Part shown: positions 25,233 through 33,653 of the stretch, piece by piece
How the letters are laid out: each line of letters begins with the position of its first letter
Position numbering within the stretch: position 1 is the stretch's first letter
Assembly: GCF_002007605.1 (NCBI RefSeq)
Contig: NZ_CP019799.1
Span: 3,202,001 to 3,266,000 of the forward strand
From: Cellvibrio sp. PSBB023
GTDB lineage: Bacteria > Pseudomonadota > Gammaproteobacteria > Pseudomonadales > Cellvibrionaceae
Direction: 5' to 3'
DNA length: 64,000 nt
Translations under genes and position numbers: made by a program
The notes under the pieces: generated by a model
Databases searched by the model: none
Seen by the model: the letters and a program-made list of their open reading frames with translations, nothing else
What the model was told of the DNA's origin: nothing

Positions 25233-25783
25233 ATCGCCGCGAACTGCTCGCCCTGATTACCGCCGCCACCGGCACCGCCATGATTGGCAGTACCGCACTG
25301 CTTAGCGGCTGCGCCACCACTGCGTCAGCACCCGCCAATTTTTCCGCTGACAACATTGCGCTGTTGGATGAAATTGCCGAAACCATCCTGCCGCGCACCG
25401 AAACCCCGGGCGCCAAGGATGCCAAAGTCGGCGAATTCATGAGTGTATACGTGAACGACTGCTACACCCTGGATGAACGCGCCATTTTCCACAAAGGCTT
25501 GCTGAGCCTGGAAGCGCAATCCAACAAAACCTATGGCCGCGGCTTTATGGCGCTGCAACCGGCAGAGCGCACCGCGTTTATCAACCAACTGGACAAAGAT
25601 GCCCGCGCCGCCGTAGCCAAGGGTGATATTCACTACTTCACCATGATCAAACAACTCACCCTGTTTGGCTTCTTCAGCTCTGAAGTCGGCGGCACCCAAG
25701 TCCTGCGCCACATCGCCATCCCCGGCCGCTACGACGGCGCACTCGCGTATAAACCAGGCGATCGCGGGTGGGCGACGCGTTAA
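25229..25783 (+). CDS. Gluconate 2-dehydrogenase subunit 3 family protein
   Basis: A 184-aa small subunit. The N-terminus (MNRRELLALITAATGTAMIG) has a twin arginine and the hydrophobic stretch ends ALLSGCATT, which fits a Tat lipoprotein signal with Cys at the cleavage site. The mature part (IALLDEIAETILPRTETPGA, then GRGFMALQPAERTAFI) is the gluconate_2-dh3 fold. The start overlaps the GMC gene stop (ATGA). It would carry the flavoprotein through the membrane and anchor it in the periplasm. An efficient terminator follows immediately. Confidence 0.88.
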   Translation: MNRRELLALITAATGTAMIGSTALLSGCATTASAPANFSADNIALLDEIAETILPRTETPGAKDAKVGEFMSVYVNDCYTLDERAIFHKGLLSLEAQSNKTYGRGFMALQPAERTAFINQLDKDARAAVAKGDIHYFTMIKQLTLFGFFSSEVGGTQVLRHIAIPGRYDGALAYKPGDRGWATR

Positions 25784-25806
25784 TATTTCTCCCGAGCATC
25801 ACCCAC

Positions 25807-25836
25807 AAACCGCACCTCGAGTGCGGTTTGTTGTTT
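25807..25836 (+). terminator. Intrinsic terminator of the sugar-oxidation operon
   Basis: A perfect 9-bp stem (AAACCGCAC/GTGCGGTTT) with a CTCGA loop and a T-rich tail, 24 bases after the subunit-3 stop. Confidence 0.75.
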
Positions 25837-26143
25837 CTGTTGCCAGTAATTCTGGCGACAACAGTGAGTAGCAATTACCCAATGCTTAACGCAGCTCGCA
25901 TTTTTTTCATCCATATTCAGGTTGTGAGCACGCGGGATATTGCCAAGCCGATAACACAGGCGTAGATTCAGCATCCCGCTCAGGAGTTTCTGTAGTTCCT
26001 GTTTTAGATCGCTGTCCCCGGGCAGGAAAATAATAATAAAACTGCGTATCGTTACTGGAAAAGAGGTAGCTTCCCCAGATTGCAGAATGGCATCTCGGTC
26101 AATCCGTCATTTTTATTTTAATAACTAAGACGAGATTGTAATT
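25837..26143. other. Leader region of the pectate lyase gene
   Basis: About 307 bp between the terminator and the pectate lyase start. It must hold the lyase promoter. I see no convincing small ORF and no clear operator; the last 100 bases are AT-rich. Confidence 0.4.
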
Positions 26144-27679
26144 ATGTTTAATAATCAAAATTCTTGCGCTGCAAAACGCAGTGCTGCTGTTCATGTTAAG
26201 TCGCTTGTCGCTGCCATGGGCCTGGTCGCTAGCGGTTCCGTATTTGCTGCCACCACCGGTGGTTTCTCCACGACCGATGGCGGTAATGTATCGGGCGCTC
26301 GCAGCTTTAGTGCATCCACCTACGAACAAATCAACACCATTATTGCCAACGCCAAACTGGACGATGCTGGCAAAAAAGTCACTGGCGGCGCCTATCCACT
26401 CATCATTACTTACACCGGTAATGAAGACACACTGATCAATCAAGTGATTCGCGACCACACTGTGGACGCCTCCGGCAACTGCCCTAAAGCACGCTGGAAT
26501 GACGCCTATCGCTACGTGGAAATCAAGGAATTTACCAAGGGCATTACCATCCAGGGTGCCAATGGTTCATCGGCTAACTTTGGTATTGTGATCAACAAAT
26601 CCGAAAACGTGATCGTACGCAATATGAAAATTGGTGCACTGGCGGGCGCCAATAACGATGCCGATATGATTCGTATCGACAGCGGCGTAAACGTGTGGAT
26701 TGATCACAACGAATTGTTTGCAGTGAACAACGAATGTAAAGGTTCACCGGATGGCGACCTGACATTTGAAAGTGCATTGGATATTAAAAAAGCCTCACAA
26801 AATATCACCGTGTCTTACAACCTGATTCGCGACAGCAAAAAAGTCGGGCTTGATGGTTCCAGCAGCAGTGATATCGCCGGTGGCCGCAAAATTACTTTCC
26901 ACCACAATATTTATCGCAACGTAAATGCGCGCTTGCCACTGCAGCGCGGCGGTTGGACACATATGTACAACAACCTCTATGACGGCATTACCGACTCAGG
27001 CATCAATGTGCGTCAAGGCGGCTATGCGTTGATTGAAAGCAACTGGTTCCAAAATGCGAAAAACCCGATCACCTGCCGTTACGACAGCAGCAACTGCGGC
27101 TTCTGGGATTTGCGCAACAACAACGTACGCAACCCCGGTGACTTCGCAACCTACAACATCACCTGGAGCAGCGGCGGCACCATCGACGCCACTAACTGGA
27201 CCACAACCCAACCTTTCCCAATCAGCATTCCTTACAGCTACTCACCGGTTACTCCACAATGTGTGAAAGACCGCTTGGCGCAATACGCTGGTGTGGGTAA
27301 AAACGGCGCGCAATTAACCAGCAGTGTTTGCGGTGGCACAACCTCATCTGCCGCCAGCTCAACACCCGCCGTTTCTTCTTCCAGTCGTTCATCCAGCTCT
27401 GTGGCATCAGTGGCGCCATCTTCCAGCAGCGCAGCAACATCCAGCGCGAGTGGCGCACCGGTATTGAGCGGCACTGGCGACTATCCAAGCGGCTTCTCCA
27501 AATGCGCTGATCTGGGCGGCACCTGCTCAGTCACCTCTGGCGACGGCTGGGTTGCATTTGGCCGCAAAGGCAGCTGGGTTACCAAAAAAGTGACTGTTGG
27601 CGGTTCAATTGCTTGTACCGTTGCCGCGTTCGGTTCTGATCCAGGCGGCAACCCTAACAAATGTTCTTATAAAAAATAG
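26144..27679 (+). CDS. Secreted pectate lyase, PL1 family, with Ser linker and C-terminal module
   Basis: A 511-aa secreted enzyme. A signal peptide (about 36 residues, ending SGSVFA) leads into a PL1 parallel beta-helix (about 40-395): VNVWIDHNEL (vWiDH motif), ESALDIKKAS, and RLPLQRGG with the catalytic Arg are diagnostic; calcium-binding acidic residues lie between. It cleaves polygalacturonate by beta-elimination. A linker of Ser/Ala/Thr (about 396-435), as in Cellvibrio secreted enzymes, joins a 75-residue module with four cysteines (KCADLGGTC, SIACTV, NKCSYKK), likely carbohydrate-binding or surface-binding. A strong terminator follows. Confidence 0.9.
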   Translation: MFNNQNSCAAKRSAAVHVKSLVAAMGLVASGSVFAATTGGFSTTDGGNVSGARSFSASTYEQINTIIANAKLDDAGKKVTGGAYPLIITYTGNEDTLINQVIRDHTVDASGNCPKARWNDAYRYVEIKEFTKGITIQGANGSSANFGIVINKSENVIVRNMKIGALAGANNDADMIRIDSGVNVWIDHNELFAVNNECKGSPDGDLTFESALDIKKASQNITVSYNLIRDSKKVGLDGSSSSDIAGGRKITFHHNIYRNVNARLPLQRGGWTHMYNNLYDGITDSGINVRQGGYALIESNWFQNAKNPITCRYDSSNCGFWDLRNNNVRNPGDFATYNITWSSGGTIDATNWTTTQPFPISIPYSYSPVTPQCVKDRLAQYAGVGKNGAQLTSSVCGGTTSSAASSTPAVSSSSRSSSSVASVAPSSSSAATSSASGAPVLSGTGDYPSGFSKCADLGGTCSVTSGDGWVAFGRKGSWVTKKVTVGGSIACTVAAFGSDPGGNPNKCSYKK

Positions 27680-27701
27680 TTAATTTATTTTTCTGAAAAA
27701 T

Positions 27702-27734
27702 AAAAAAACCGATCTCGCAAGGATCGGTTTTTTT
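27702..27734 (+). terminator. Strong intrinsic terminator after the pectate lyase
   Basis: A perfect 13-bp stem (AAAAAAACCGATC/GATCGGTTTTTTT) with a 7-base loop. The A-run on one side makes it usable in both directions. Confidence 0.9.
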
Positions 27735-27900
27735 ATTGGCGGGAATTAAATTTACAGCGCAATGGGATGTCATTTATTGACCATTTTCGGCACGATTTCC
27801 AGAAAAATAGGTAGATAATTTTGATGTCAACTCAACCTATTTTGTACCACAGTCAATTGTTAAGTCGTTTTATTCCGAAAAATTAAAGGGTTTTATGTTA

Positions 27901-28224
27901 CTAAAAAAATATGGCATCTACGTCCTCACCGTCACCCCAGCGCGTACACGAACCGGAACCAACAACACGAATAGTTTTTTGTTGCGCTTGAGCCGATAGC
28001 AGAAGACTGATTTGAGTTTTCCCTGCAATGCTATTTTCATCTCTAATCATCCAGTATGTGTGTTTTGCACAAACAGGTTTATTGGATGATGAACCCTCTA
28101 GAAAAAAATAATGCAAATTATCACTGCCTCTTACTACAATTTGAGAAACCTTACCCGTTTGTTCACCAGCTGAGGCACTAACAGTTAATAAAATAAACAA
28201 AGAAAATAAAACTTTTCTAAACAC
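27901..28224 (-). CDS. Small secreted hypothetical protein
   Basis: A 107-aa protein with a clear signal peptide (VLFSLFILLTVSASAGEQ). The mature part (GKVSQIVVRGSDNLHYFFLE, then SIAGKTQISLLLSAQ and SCTRWGDGEDVDAIFF) resembles a widespread family of small periplasmic proteins of unknown function in gammaproteobacteria, with two cysteines (VCAKH and SCTRW) probably disulfide-bonded. GGAG precedes the ATG. It stands alone and is convergent with the pectate lyase gene across a terminator. Confidence 0.75.
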   Translation of the reverse strand: MFRKVLFSLFILLTVSASAGEQTGKVSQIVVRGSDNLHYFFLEGSSSNKPVCAKHTYWMIRDENSIAGKTQISLLLSAQAQQKTIRVVGSGSCTRWGDGEDVDAIFF

Positions 28225-28681
28225 ACTGCTCTCCTAATTTAATATTTCATTAGACGGCTGCAGCCGTTATCTCCCTCGCCGAATATCACTTCTGATGTGA
28301 GTTTGCGGCGATATATGATTACATAAACATCAAATAGTTAAAATTGGTTTGGTGTTTTTTATAAAATAGGGATTCCGACGACTTGCTTCGCAAAGTCGTT
28401 CTACCTACTGTCGGGATGCCACGTGACCTGATTGTGCATGTCTCCGCGCTAATAAACCACAAACTACCATTTATAACAATTACGCAGTCTTACTGAGGTC
28501 TATTAACAACCAGTATTAAAGACTGGTTTGTATTTGGTAGCTCAGACCAGTGCGGGGGATCCGACTCTGACAAGGTCAACATGTCGTCCAGCGTGATTGA
28601 TTAGCATATTAATAATGCCGCTGGTGTAAAGCGGGAAGCTAATGGCATTATGCATTTACTTTTTACATGTAACACATTGGT
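28225..28681. other. Long intergenic region with hairpins before dmeF-like gene
   Basis: A 457-bp gap between divergent genes. It holds a nested hairpin at 28369-28420 and a 7-bp stem-loop (AACCAGT/ACTGGTT) at 28508-28528. The promoter of the efflux gene should be in its right half. No protein or RNA gene was recognised. Confidence 0.5.
28369..28420. repeat. Nested inverted repeat, REP-like
   Basis: Outer imperfect arms (GGGATTCCGAC and GTCGGGATGCC, 9 of 11 pairing) enclose an inner stem (ACGACTT/AAGTCGT, 28378-28399). Such nested GC-rich palindromes in intergenic DNA are typical of REP/MITE-like repeats; the inner loop has a GCTTCGC core. Copy number is unknown. Confidence 0.45.
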
Positions 28682-29644
28682 ATGCCCATGATGAATCAAG
28701 CTTATTCCAAAACCTGTCACCACCCCATTCACAACAACACTAATCCACTCGCCGAAAAAAATACCCTGCGCGCAGTTATGCTCACCGCGGTAATGATGGT
28801 GTTGGAAATTATTGGGGGCTGGTATTACAACTCTATGGCGCTGCTCGCCGATGGCTGGCATATGAGCTCCCATGTGGTAGCGCTGGGATTGGCATTGTTT
28901 GCCTATGTGATGGCGCGGCGCCTTGCGCAGGATGGCCGCTTCAGTTTTGGCACCTGGAAAATTGAAGTACTCGGTGCTTATACCAGTGCGATTTTATTAT
29001 TGCTGGTGGCTGTGACCATGCTCTATCACTCCGGCGAGCGATTAATTAACCCGGCACAAATCCATTACAACGAAGCCATCGCGCTGGCCACCTTGGGGCT
29101 GGCGGTAAATTTACTTTGCGCCTGGTGGCTGAAGGATGGACATCACCATCATCACACACATGACCATGACCATGACCATGACCATGACCATGACCACCAT
29201 GAATCGGATCACCACCACGAAGCCCACGAGGATTTAAATTTACGTGCTGCTTATATGCATGTGGTTGCCGACGCGGCCACGTCGGTGCTCGCCATTATTG
29301 CGCTGTTCGGCGGAAAATTATTCGGCGCTGATTGGCTTGATCCGGTGATGGGAATTGTAGGTGGTATTTTGATTGCGATATGGGCCATCGGTTTATTGCG
29401 CACCAGCAGCCGCGCTTTGCTCGATGCGGAAATGGATGCACCCGTCGTTGAGGAAATTCGCGAAGTCATTGCTGCCAGCCCTGTTGCTGCCGATATTCGC
29501 GATTTACATGTATGGCGCGTTGGACGCAATCAATACGCGTGCATGCTTGCATTAAAAACCAACGATGCAAGCACCGCCGATTTCTTTAAACAGCAATTGA
29601 GTATTCATGAAGAGTTAGTGCATATCAGTATTGAATTGCATTAG
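28682..29644 (+). CDS. CDF family Co/Ni (Zn) efflux transporter, DmeF-like
   Basis: A 320-aa cation diffusion facilitator with six transmembrane segments. TM2 and TM5 carry the metal site (ALLADGWHMSSHV and HVVADAATSVLAI), and SFGTWKIEVLGAY is the sequence typical of DmeF rather than generic CzcD. A histidine-aspartate-rich cytoplasmic loop (about residues 156-182) contains six HD pairs. It exports divalent metal from the cytoplasm. Several ATGs lie close together at the start; the first is used. It precedes the eCIS locus on the same strand, but a 311-bp gap and a separate promoter suggest independent expression. Confidence 0.85.
   Translation: MPMMNQAYSKTCHHPIHNNTNPLAEKNTLRAVMLTAVMMVLEIIGGWYYNSMALLADGWHMSSHVVALGLALFAYVMARRLAQDGRFSFGTWKIEVLGAYTSAILLLLVAVTMLYHSGERLINPAQIHYNEAIALATLGLAVNLLCAWWLKDGHHHHHTHDHDHDHDHDHDHHESDHHHEAHEDLNLRAAYMHVVADAATSVLAIIALFGGKLFGADWLDPVMGIVGGILIAIWAIGLLRTSSRALLDAEMDAPVVEEIREVIAASPVAADIRDLHVWRVGRNQYACMLALKTNDASTADFFKQQLSIHEELVHISIELH
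29159..29194. repeat. Six CATGAC hexamer repeats in the His loop
   Basis: Six perfect 6-bp tandem units code alternating His-Asp in the cytoplasmic loop of the efflux transporter. Slippage would add or remove HD pairs in frame, changing metal-binding capacity without breaking the gene. Confidence 0.9.
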
Positions 29645-29955
29645 TCGGTGGCCAAAAAAATCCATTGCACGATATAAAATCATATTCTTTTTGCTATTCA
29701 CAATGATGAATAAGACGACAAGCAAACGTCGCCTTATTGCTAAATTTTCAGTCAGCCTGTGCACCAAATTAAATCTTTTTTGTGAAACCCTGCTTTTTTT
29801 GCACAAAAAATGTATCACTTTGTCGCCTAAATCTACACACTGAAATCTTATTCAGTTTCCATTCAAAAAAGCACGAGACGTAAAAAAATTTTGTGCTACC
29901 ATTCTTTGACATCTCAGGTTAGAACAGAATAAATAATACAGGTCAGGAGTGAAGA
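29645..29955. other. Intergenic region upstream of the eCIS operon
   Basis: A 311-bp AT-rich gap with no gene. The right end holds a candidate promoter and a ribosome binding site for the first eCIS gene. No clear terminator for the efflux gene was seen. Confidence 0.5.
29906..29934 (+). promoter_or_regulatory. Candidate promoter of the eCIS operon
   Basis: A perfect -35 (TTGACA, 29906-29911) is followed after 17 bases by a modest -10 (ATAAAT, 29929-29934), 21 bases before the TTG start codon. The poor -10 suggests a weak or activator-dependent promoter. Confidence 0.5.
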
Positions 29956-30531
29956 TTGATCCAAGCGGCGCTAAATCATTTGGCCACCCAGCTGAATGCG
30001 CACCTCAAACGTACGAACAATCTCACCGAAGATATTGTAGTAGTTTCCAGTTTGGTAGAGAGCGATGGCAATGTGGCAGCACACACCAATAACAAGCTGG
30101 TGTTATTGCTAACCAACATTGAAAAAGATCCGGTCCCTCAAGCAAACACGGCGCGTGCCACCGGTTTTGATGGCCGTGCCTTAGTCAGCAGTCGTGCGTT
30201 GTATTTAAATTTGTACATCATGGTGGCGGCAAATTTCAGTGGCAGCAATTACGCAGAAGCACTGAAATTTATTTCCAAAGCCATCGCTTTTTTTCAGATG
30301 CAGCCGGTGTTTGATAAACAATCAACACCGGATCTGGACTCCCGCATCGATAAACTCGTTTTGGATATCGAGAACCTGAACATTCAGGATTTAAGTAATC
30401 TTTGGGGTTTGTTGGGCGGAAGGTACCTTCCCTCCGTTTACTATCGCGTTCGCATGGTAACTATTCATCCCGATAATGTTGTGGCGCAGTTGCCTTATGC
30501 AACGCGCCCCCAAAGTGATGTGCGCAGCTAG
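29956..30531 (+). CDS. eCIS DUF4255 protein (Afp16-like tail terminator)
   Basis: A 191-aa DUF4255 protein: IQAALNHLATQLNAHLKR, then KLVLLLTNIEKDPVPQ and LYLNLYIMVAANFSGSNYAE are the conserved blocks. In Afp/PVC particles the homologue caps the tube and sheath and fixes their length. The start is TTG at 29956, six bases after AGGAG. It is the first gene of the eCIS operon, unlike in the Serratia afp cluster where the counterpart (afp16) comes at the end of the structural genes; a leading DUF4255 gene is common in other eCIS lineages. Confidence 0.88.
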   Translation: MIQAALNHLATQLNAHLKRTNNLTEDIVVVSSLVESDGNVAAHTNNKLVLLLTNIEKDPVPQANTARATGFDGRALVSSRALYLNLYIMVAANFSGSNYAEALKFISKAIAFFQMQPVFDKQSTPDLDSRIDKLVLDIENLNIQDLSNLWGLLGGRYLPSVYYRVRMVTIHPDNVVAQLPYATRPQSDVRS

Positions 30532-30568
30532 TTTTCACGACTGACATAATTTCGCAAAGGAAGTGGTT

Positions 30569-31375
30569 GTGGCGCAATTCAAGCCAATATTTACACTTAA
30601 TGTCGCGCACGCGTTTTTTGTTGATGGGCGCTGCACGCAATTACGTTTTGTGCCTACCGCCGCAACCGAGCGCTTGCTGCGCCGCCATCAATTATTAGTA
30701 CGTCATAATGACATCGGTTTCACTTTGGTTGCCGATACCGATCACTGGATTGCGCCGGATGATGAGTCGGTATTGCGCTTTAATGCTATTGCGCAGGACA
30801 AATCCTTTGGTTTTTATACGGCAGAAAGCGCAGGCTCGCTAACACCGCTCTATGCCAGCAGTAAAAATATTACAGCAGATAACAGCGCTCTTGTATTACA
30901 GCGCGATGTGCCTCCACAATTACCCGGCGAAGATTCAACGCGCACCAAACCCGGTGTTCAACTGCCTGCTGTCATTATCGACATAGATTTAAACGACATC
31001 GCAGGGAATGACTTTATTGCCGAAGAGGCCGTTACGCGTTGGATACGATTTACTACCCGCGATATTTATTGGAAATATTATTTTTTTGGCGATCTGGCAA
31101 AACTGGAATTGGACATACACGATGTCAGTTCGTCACAAGGCATAGGCTTTTATCAAAGTGACGAACCGGTAGCAAAAAATGGCAAAGCGTTTATTTCGCA
31201 TGAACCCATTGCCATGAATAGCGAGCCAGCACAGCGCTTTCAATTAAAAGATAAAAACAATTCAGGCAAGATTTTGATCAAGCGCTTACCCAGCGCGGGA
31301 ATTCATTTGATCAGCAAGAGCAGGAACCTCAACGGGCAGCAAATTCTTGTTGCGGAAATTTATGTCAATCAATAG
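30569..31375 (+). CDS. eCIS-associated protein of unknown function
   Basis: A 268-aa soluble protein between the DUF4255 gene and the sheath gene. The start is a GTG five bases after AAAGGAAG. The N-terminal third (FKPIFTLNVAHAFFVDGRC) and the long beta-rich remainder (VTRWIRFTTRDIYWKYYFFG, then IDDVSS-like strands) suggest a beta-sandwich protein. I do not assign a family. Its fixed place next to the terminator and sheath suggests a structural or assembly role in the particle, but this is by position only. Confidence 0.6.
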   Translation: MAQFKPIFTLNVAHAFFVDGRCTQLRFVPTAATERLLRRHQLLVRHNDIGFTLVADTDHWIAPDDESVLRFNAIAQDKSFGFYTAESAGSLTPLYASSKNITADNSALVLQRDVPPQLPGEDSTRTKPGVQLPAVIIDIDLNDIAGNDFIAEEAVTRWIRFTTRDIYWKYYFFGDLAKLELDIHDVSSSQGIGFYQSDEPVAKNGKAFISHEPIAMNSEPAQRFQLKDKNNSGKILIKRLPSAGIHLISKSRNLNGQQILVAEIYVNQ

Positions 31376-31392
31376 CACTGAAAGGAACCGAT

Positions 31393-33039
31393 ATGGCTGG
31401 CGCATATAAAACACCCGGCGTCTATATTGTTGAAAAAGACGCTTTCCCCAATTCTGTTGTTGAAGTAGCTACGGCTGTTCCGGCGTTTATCGGGTATACC
31501 GAGTTCGCCGACAACAAAGGTAAAAGCCTGCTGAATAAACCCTGGCGGATTTCCTCCATGGCGGAATTTATCAGCTACTTTGGCGGCCCACCACCTGCTG
31601 CATTTGCCATCGCACGCAAAAATTCGGCGGCCACTGCACCGGCGGATTTGGTTGCCAGCCCGACGGCGAGCGACGATGAAAAAACCATTATCGATGAGAT
31701 CAATAGCGCGCGTGCGGCGGTGACGGCCATTGCAGGGCTGGATAAAAACCCCGATATTTTCAGCGGCGCCGATGAAGACTTTTCCCTCGGTAAAGACGAT
31801 AAATACTTCCTCTCGCTCGAAGGCACTTATTATTTGCTCTATCGCAGCATGATGCTGTTTTTCCAAAACGGCGGCGGCGCTTGTTATGTGGTGTCCGTGG
31901 GCAACTTCAGCAAAGGCATTGAAGAAGGTGAATTGTCCGAGGGCATTCAGCTGCTCAAAAAAGAACAGGAACCCACCATGCTGGTGATTCCGGATGCAGT
32001 CTCTCTGCCCGCTGCCGATTGTTTTAAATTGCAGCAGACCATGTTGTCCCATTGTGGCTATGAGATGAAAAACCGCTTTGCCATACTCGATGTATTCGGC
32101 GGATTTATGGATAACCGCGATAACGAATGTATCGATACCTTCCGCAATCAAATGGCCACCAATTTCCCGGCTTTTGGCGCGGTGTATTACCCCTGGTTAA
32201 ACAGTTCGATTGTGCCCGTCACCGAATTATCATTCCGCAATATTCATGCAGACAGCCTCGCTACTCTGGTGAGTTTGTTAACGCTGGAAGTGCGCGAAAC
32301 AGTTGCCTCGCTGAAAAAGCAGGAAAGCATCATTGCCGAAATTAACAAGCTGCCCGATAGCGCCAGCAAGAGCGCCGCTGAAAATAATGAGCTGCACAAA
32401 ACCCTGAGTGCGGTATGTCCGCTGTACAACAAAGTTTTAGCGGGCATCCAGCACAAGCTGAATTTGTTGCCGCCCAGCGCGGCCATGGCCGGTATTTACA
32501 CCATGGTGGATAACACTCGCGGCGTGTGGAAAGCACCGGCCAATGTGAGCCTGAGTGCGGTGTCATCGCCCACGGTGAATATCAACCATGAAGAACAGGA
32601 AGACCTCAACGTCAATACTGCGGGCAAGTCCATCAATGCGATTCGCACCTTTATTGGTGAAGGCACGCTGGTATGGGGCGCGCGCACATTGGATGGCAAT
32701 AGCTTGGATTGGCGTTATATCAACGTGCGCCGCACCATGATTATGTTGGAAGAGTCCGTCAAGCTCGCCACCAAAGCCTATGTGTTTGAGCCCAATGTGG
32801 CTAACACCTGGGTAACCATCAAGAGCATGATCAGCAATTTCCTCACCAGTGTGTGGAAGCGCGGTGGCCTTGCAGGTTCCAGCCCGGACGATGCATTCAG
32901 TGTGCATGTTGGCCTGGGTGAAACCATGACAGCGGAAGATATTCTGGAAGGTATTTTGCGAGTGACTGTACTGGTTGCCTTAAGCCGTCCTGCTGAATTT
33001 ATCGAGATTACCTTCCAGCAACAAATGCAGAAATCCTGA
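31393..33039 (+). CDS. eCIS contractile sheath protein (Afp2/3-like)
   Basis: A 548-aa tail sheath protein. It starts YKTPGVYIVEKDAFPNSVVE, the classic N-terminal arm of phage-type sheaths, followed by AVPAFIGYTE. The C-terminal domain (TFIGEGTLVWGARTLD, then WRYINVRRTMIMLEESV and AEFIEITFQQ) is the conserved sheath core with the C-terminal arm. Two variable insertions (about residues 75-140 and 300-345) decorate the outside. Only one sheath gene is present, whereas the Serratia afp cluster has three. AAAGGAA precedes the ATG. It would contract to drive the inner tube through a target membrane. Confidence 0.92.
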   Translation: MAGAYKTPGVYIVEKDAFPNSVVEVATAVPAFIGYTEFADNKGKSLLNKPWRISSMAEFISYFGGPPPAAFAIARKNSAATAPADLVASPTASDDEKTIIDEINSARAAVTAIAGLDKNPDIFSGADEDFSLGKDDKYFLSLEGTYYLLYRSMMLFFQNGGGACYVVSVGNFSKGIEEGELSEGIQLLKKEQEPTMLVIPDAVSLPAADCFKLQQTMLSHCGYEMKNRFAILDVFGGFMDNRDNECIDTFRNQMATNFPAFGAVYYPWLNSSIVPVTELSFRNIHADSLATLVSLLTLEVRETVASLKKQESIIAEINKLPDSASKSAAENNELHKTLSAVCPLYNKVLAGIQHKLNLLPPSAAMAGIYTMVDNTRGVWKAPANVSLSAVSSPTVNINHEEQEDLNVNTAGKSINAIRTFIGEGTLVWGARTLDGNSLDWRYINVRRTMIMLEESVKLATKAYVFEPNVANTWVTIKSMISNFLTSVWKRGGLAGSSPDDAFSVHVGLGETMTAEDILEGILRVTVLVALSRPAEFIEITFQQQMQKS

Positions 33040-33157
33040 TAGATCATTGATTGCGATTTAACGCGGGGTTCTTTGCAATTGATGCGGATATAGCATGATA
33101 AATGCACAAGGACTTCGTAATTTTTTTAACCATTGATTGATTAAGGTAGAGATAATC

Positions 33158-33616
33158 ATGGCAGAAGACGGCTCCACACAATCCGCCAATATTTGGCCAC
33201 TTCCCAAATTTCACTTTGAAGTGAAGTGGGATACTAACGTCATGTCCTTTCAGGAAGTGAGCGGCTTGGATATCCAGTCCGAGGAAATTAAATATCGCGC
33301 TGGCGACAGCAAGGTGTTTGGCGTTGTCAAAATGCCCGGCATGATGAAGTTCGGCAACGTCACCATGAAAAAAGGTGTGTTCAAAGGCGATAATAAATTC
33401 TGGGATTGGCTCAACCAAATCAAGCTCAATACCATCAAACGTGTTCCTGTGACCATTAGCCTGCTGGATGAATCCAGTGCGCCAACCATGGTATGGACAC
33501 TCAACAATGCCTGGCCCACCAAAATTTCGTCCACTGATTTAAAGGCGGAAAGTAATGAAGTGGCGATTGAGAGCATTGAAATTGTTCACGAAGGCCTGAC
33601 CATTTCCAACGGTTAA
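33158..33616 (+). CDS. eCIS inner tube protein 1 (Afp1-like)
   Basis: A 152-aa protein of the T4 gp19-like tube family: FHFEVKWDTNVMSFQEVSGL, then MKKGVFKGDNKFWDWLNQI and NAWPTKISSTDLKAESNE are the characteristic strands and loop. AAGGTAGAG places the start at 33158, not at the earlier frame opening. Stacked hexamers of this protein form the tube inside the sheath. A 118-bp gap separates it from the sheath gene, the largest in the first half of the operon, and could hold an internal RNA signal to raise tube expression. Confidence 0.9.
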   Translation: MAEDGSTQSANIWPLPKFHFEVKWDTNVMSFQEVSGLDIQSEEIKYRAGDSKVFGVVKMPGMMKFGNVTMKKGVFKGDNKFWDWLNQIKLNTIKRVPVTISLLDESSAPTMVWTLNNAWPTKISSTDLKAESNEVAIESIEIVHEGLTISNG

Positions 33617-33653
33617 GTAACTTCCGAACAATATCCTGAGTGAGCAATAACTT

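Noticed and set aside
28508..28528. Stem-loop before the efflux gene as a metal riboswitch
   Set aside because: Only one 7-bp stem is visible and nothing matches a known metal-sensing RNA architecture.
31369..32151. Long minus-strand reading frame over the sheath gene
   Set aside because: Antisense shadow of a strongly supported coding gene; no family-like content. The same applies to 17721-18329, 18801-19334 and 22779-23477.
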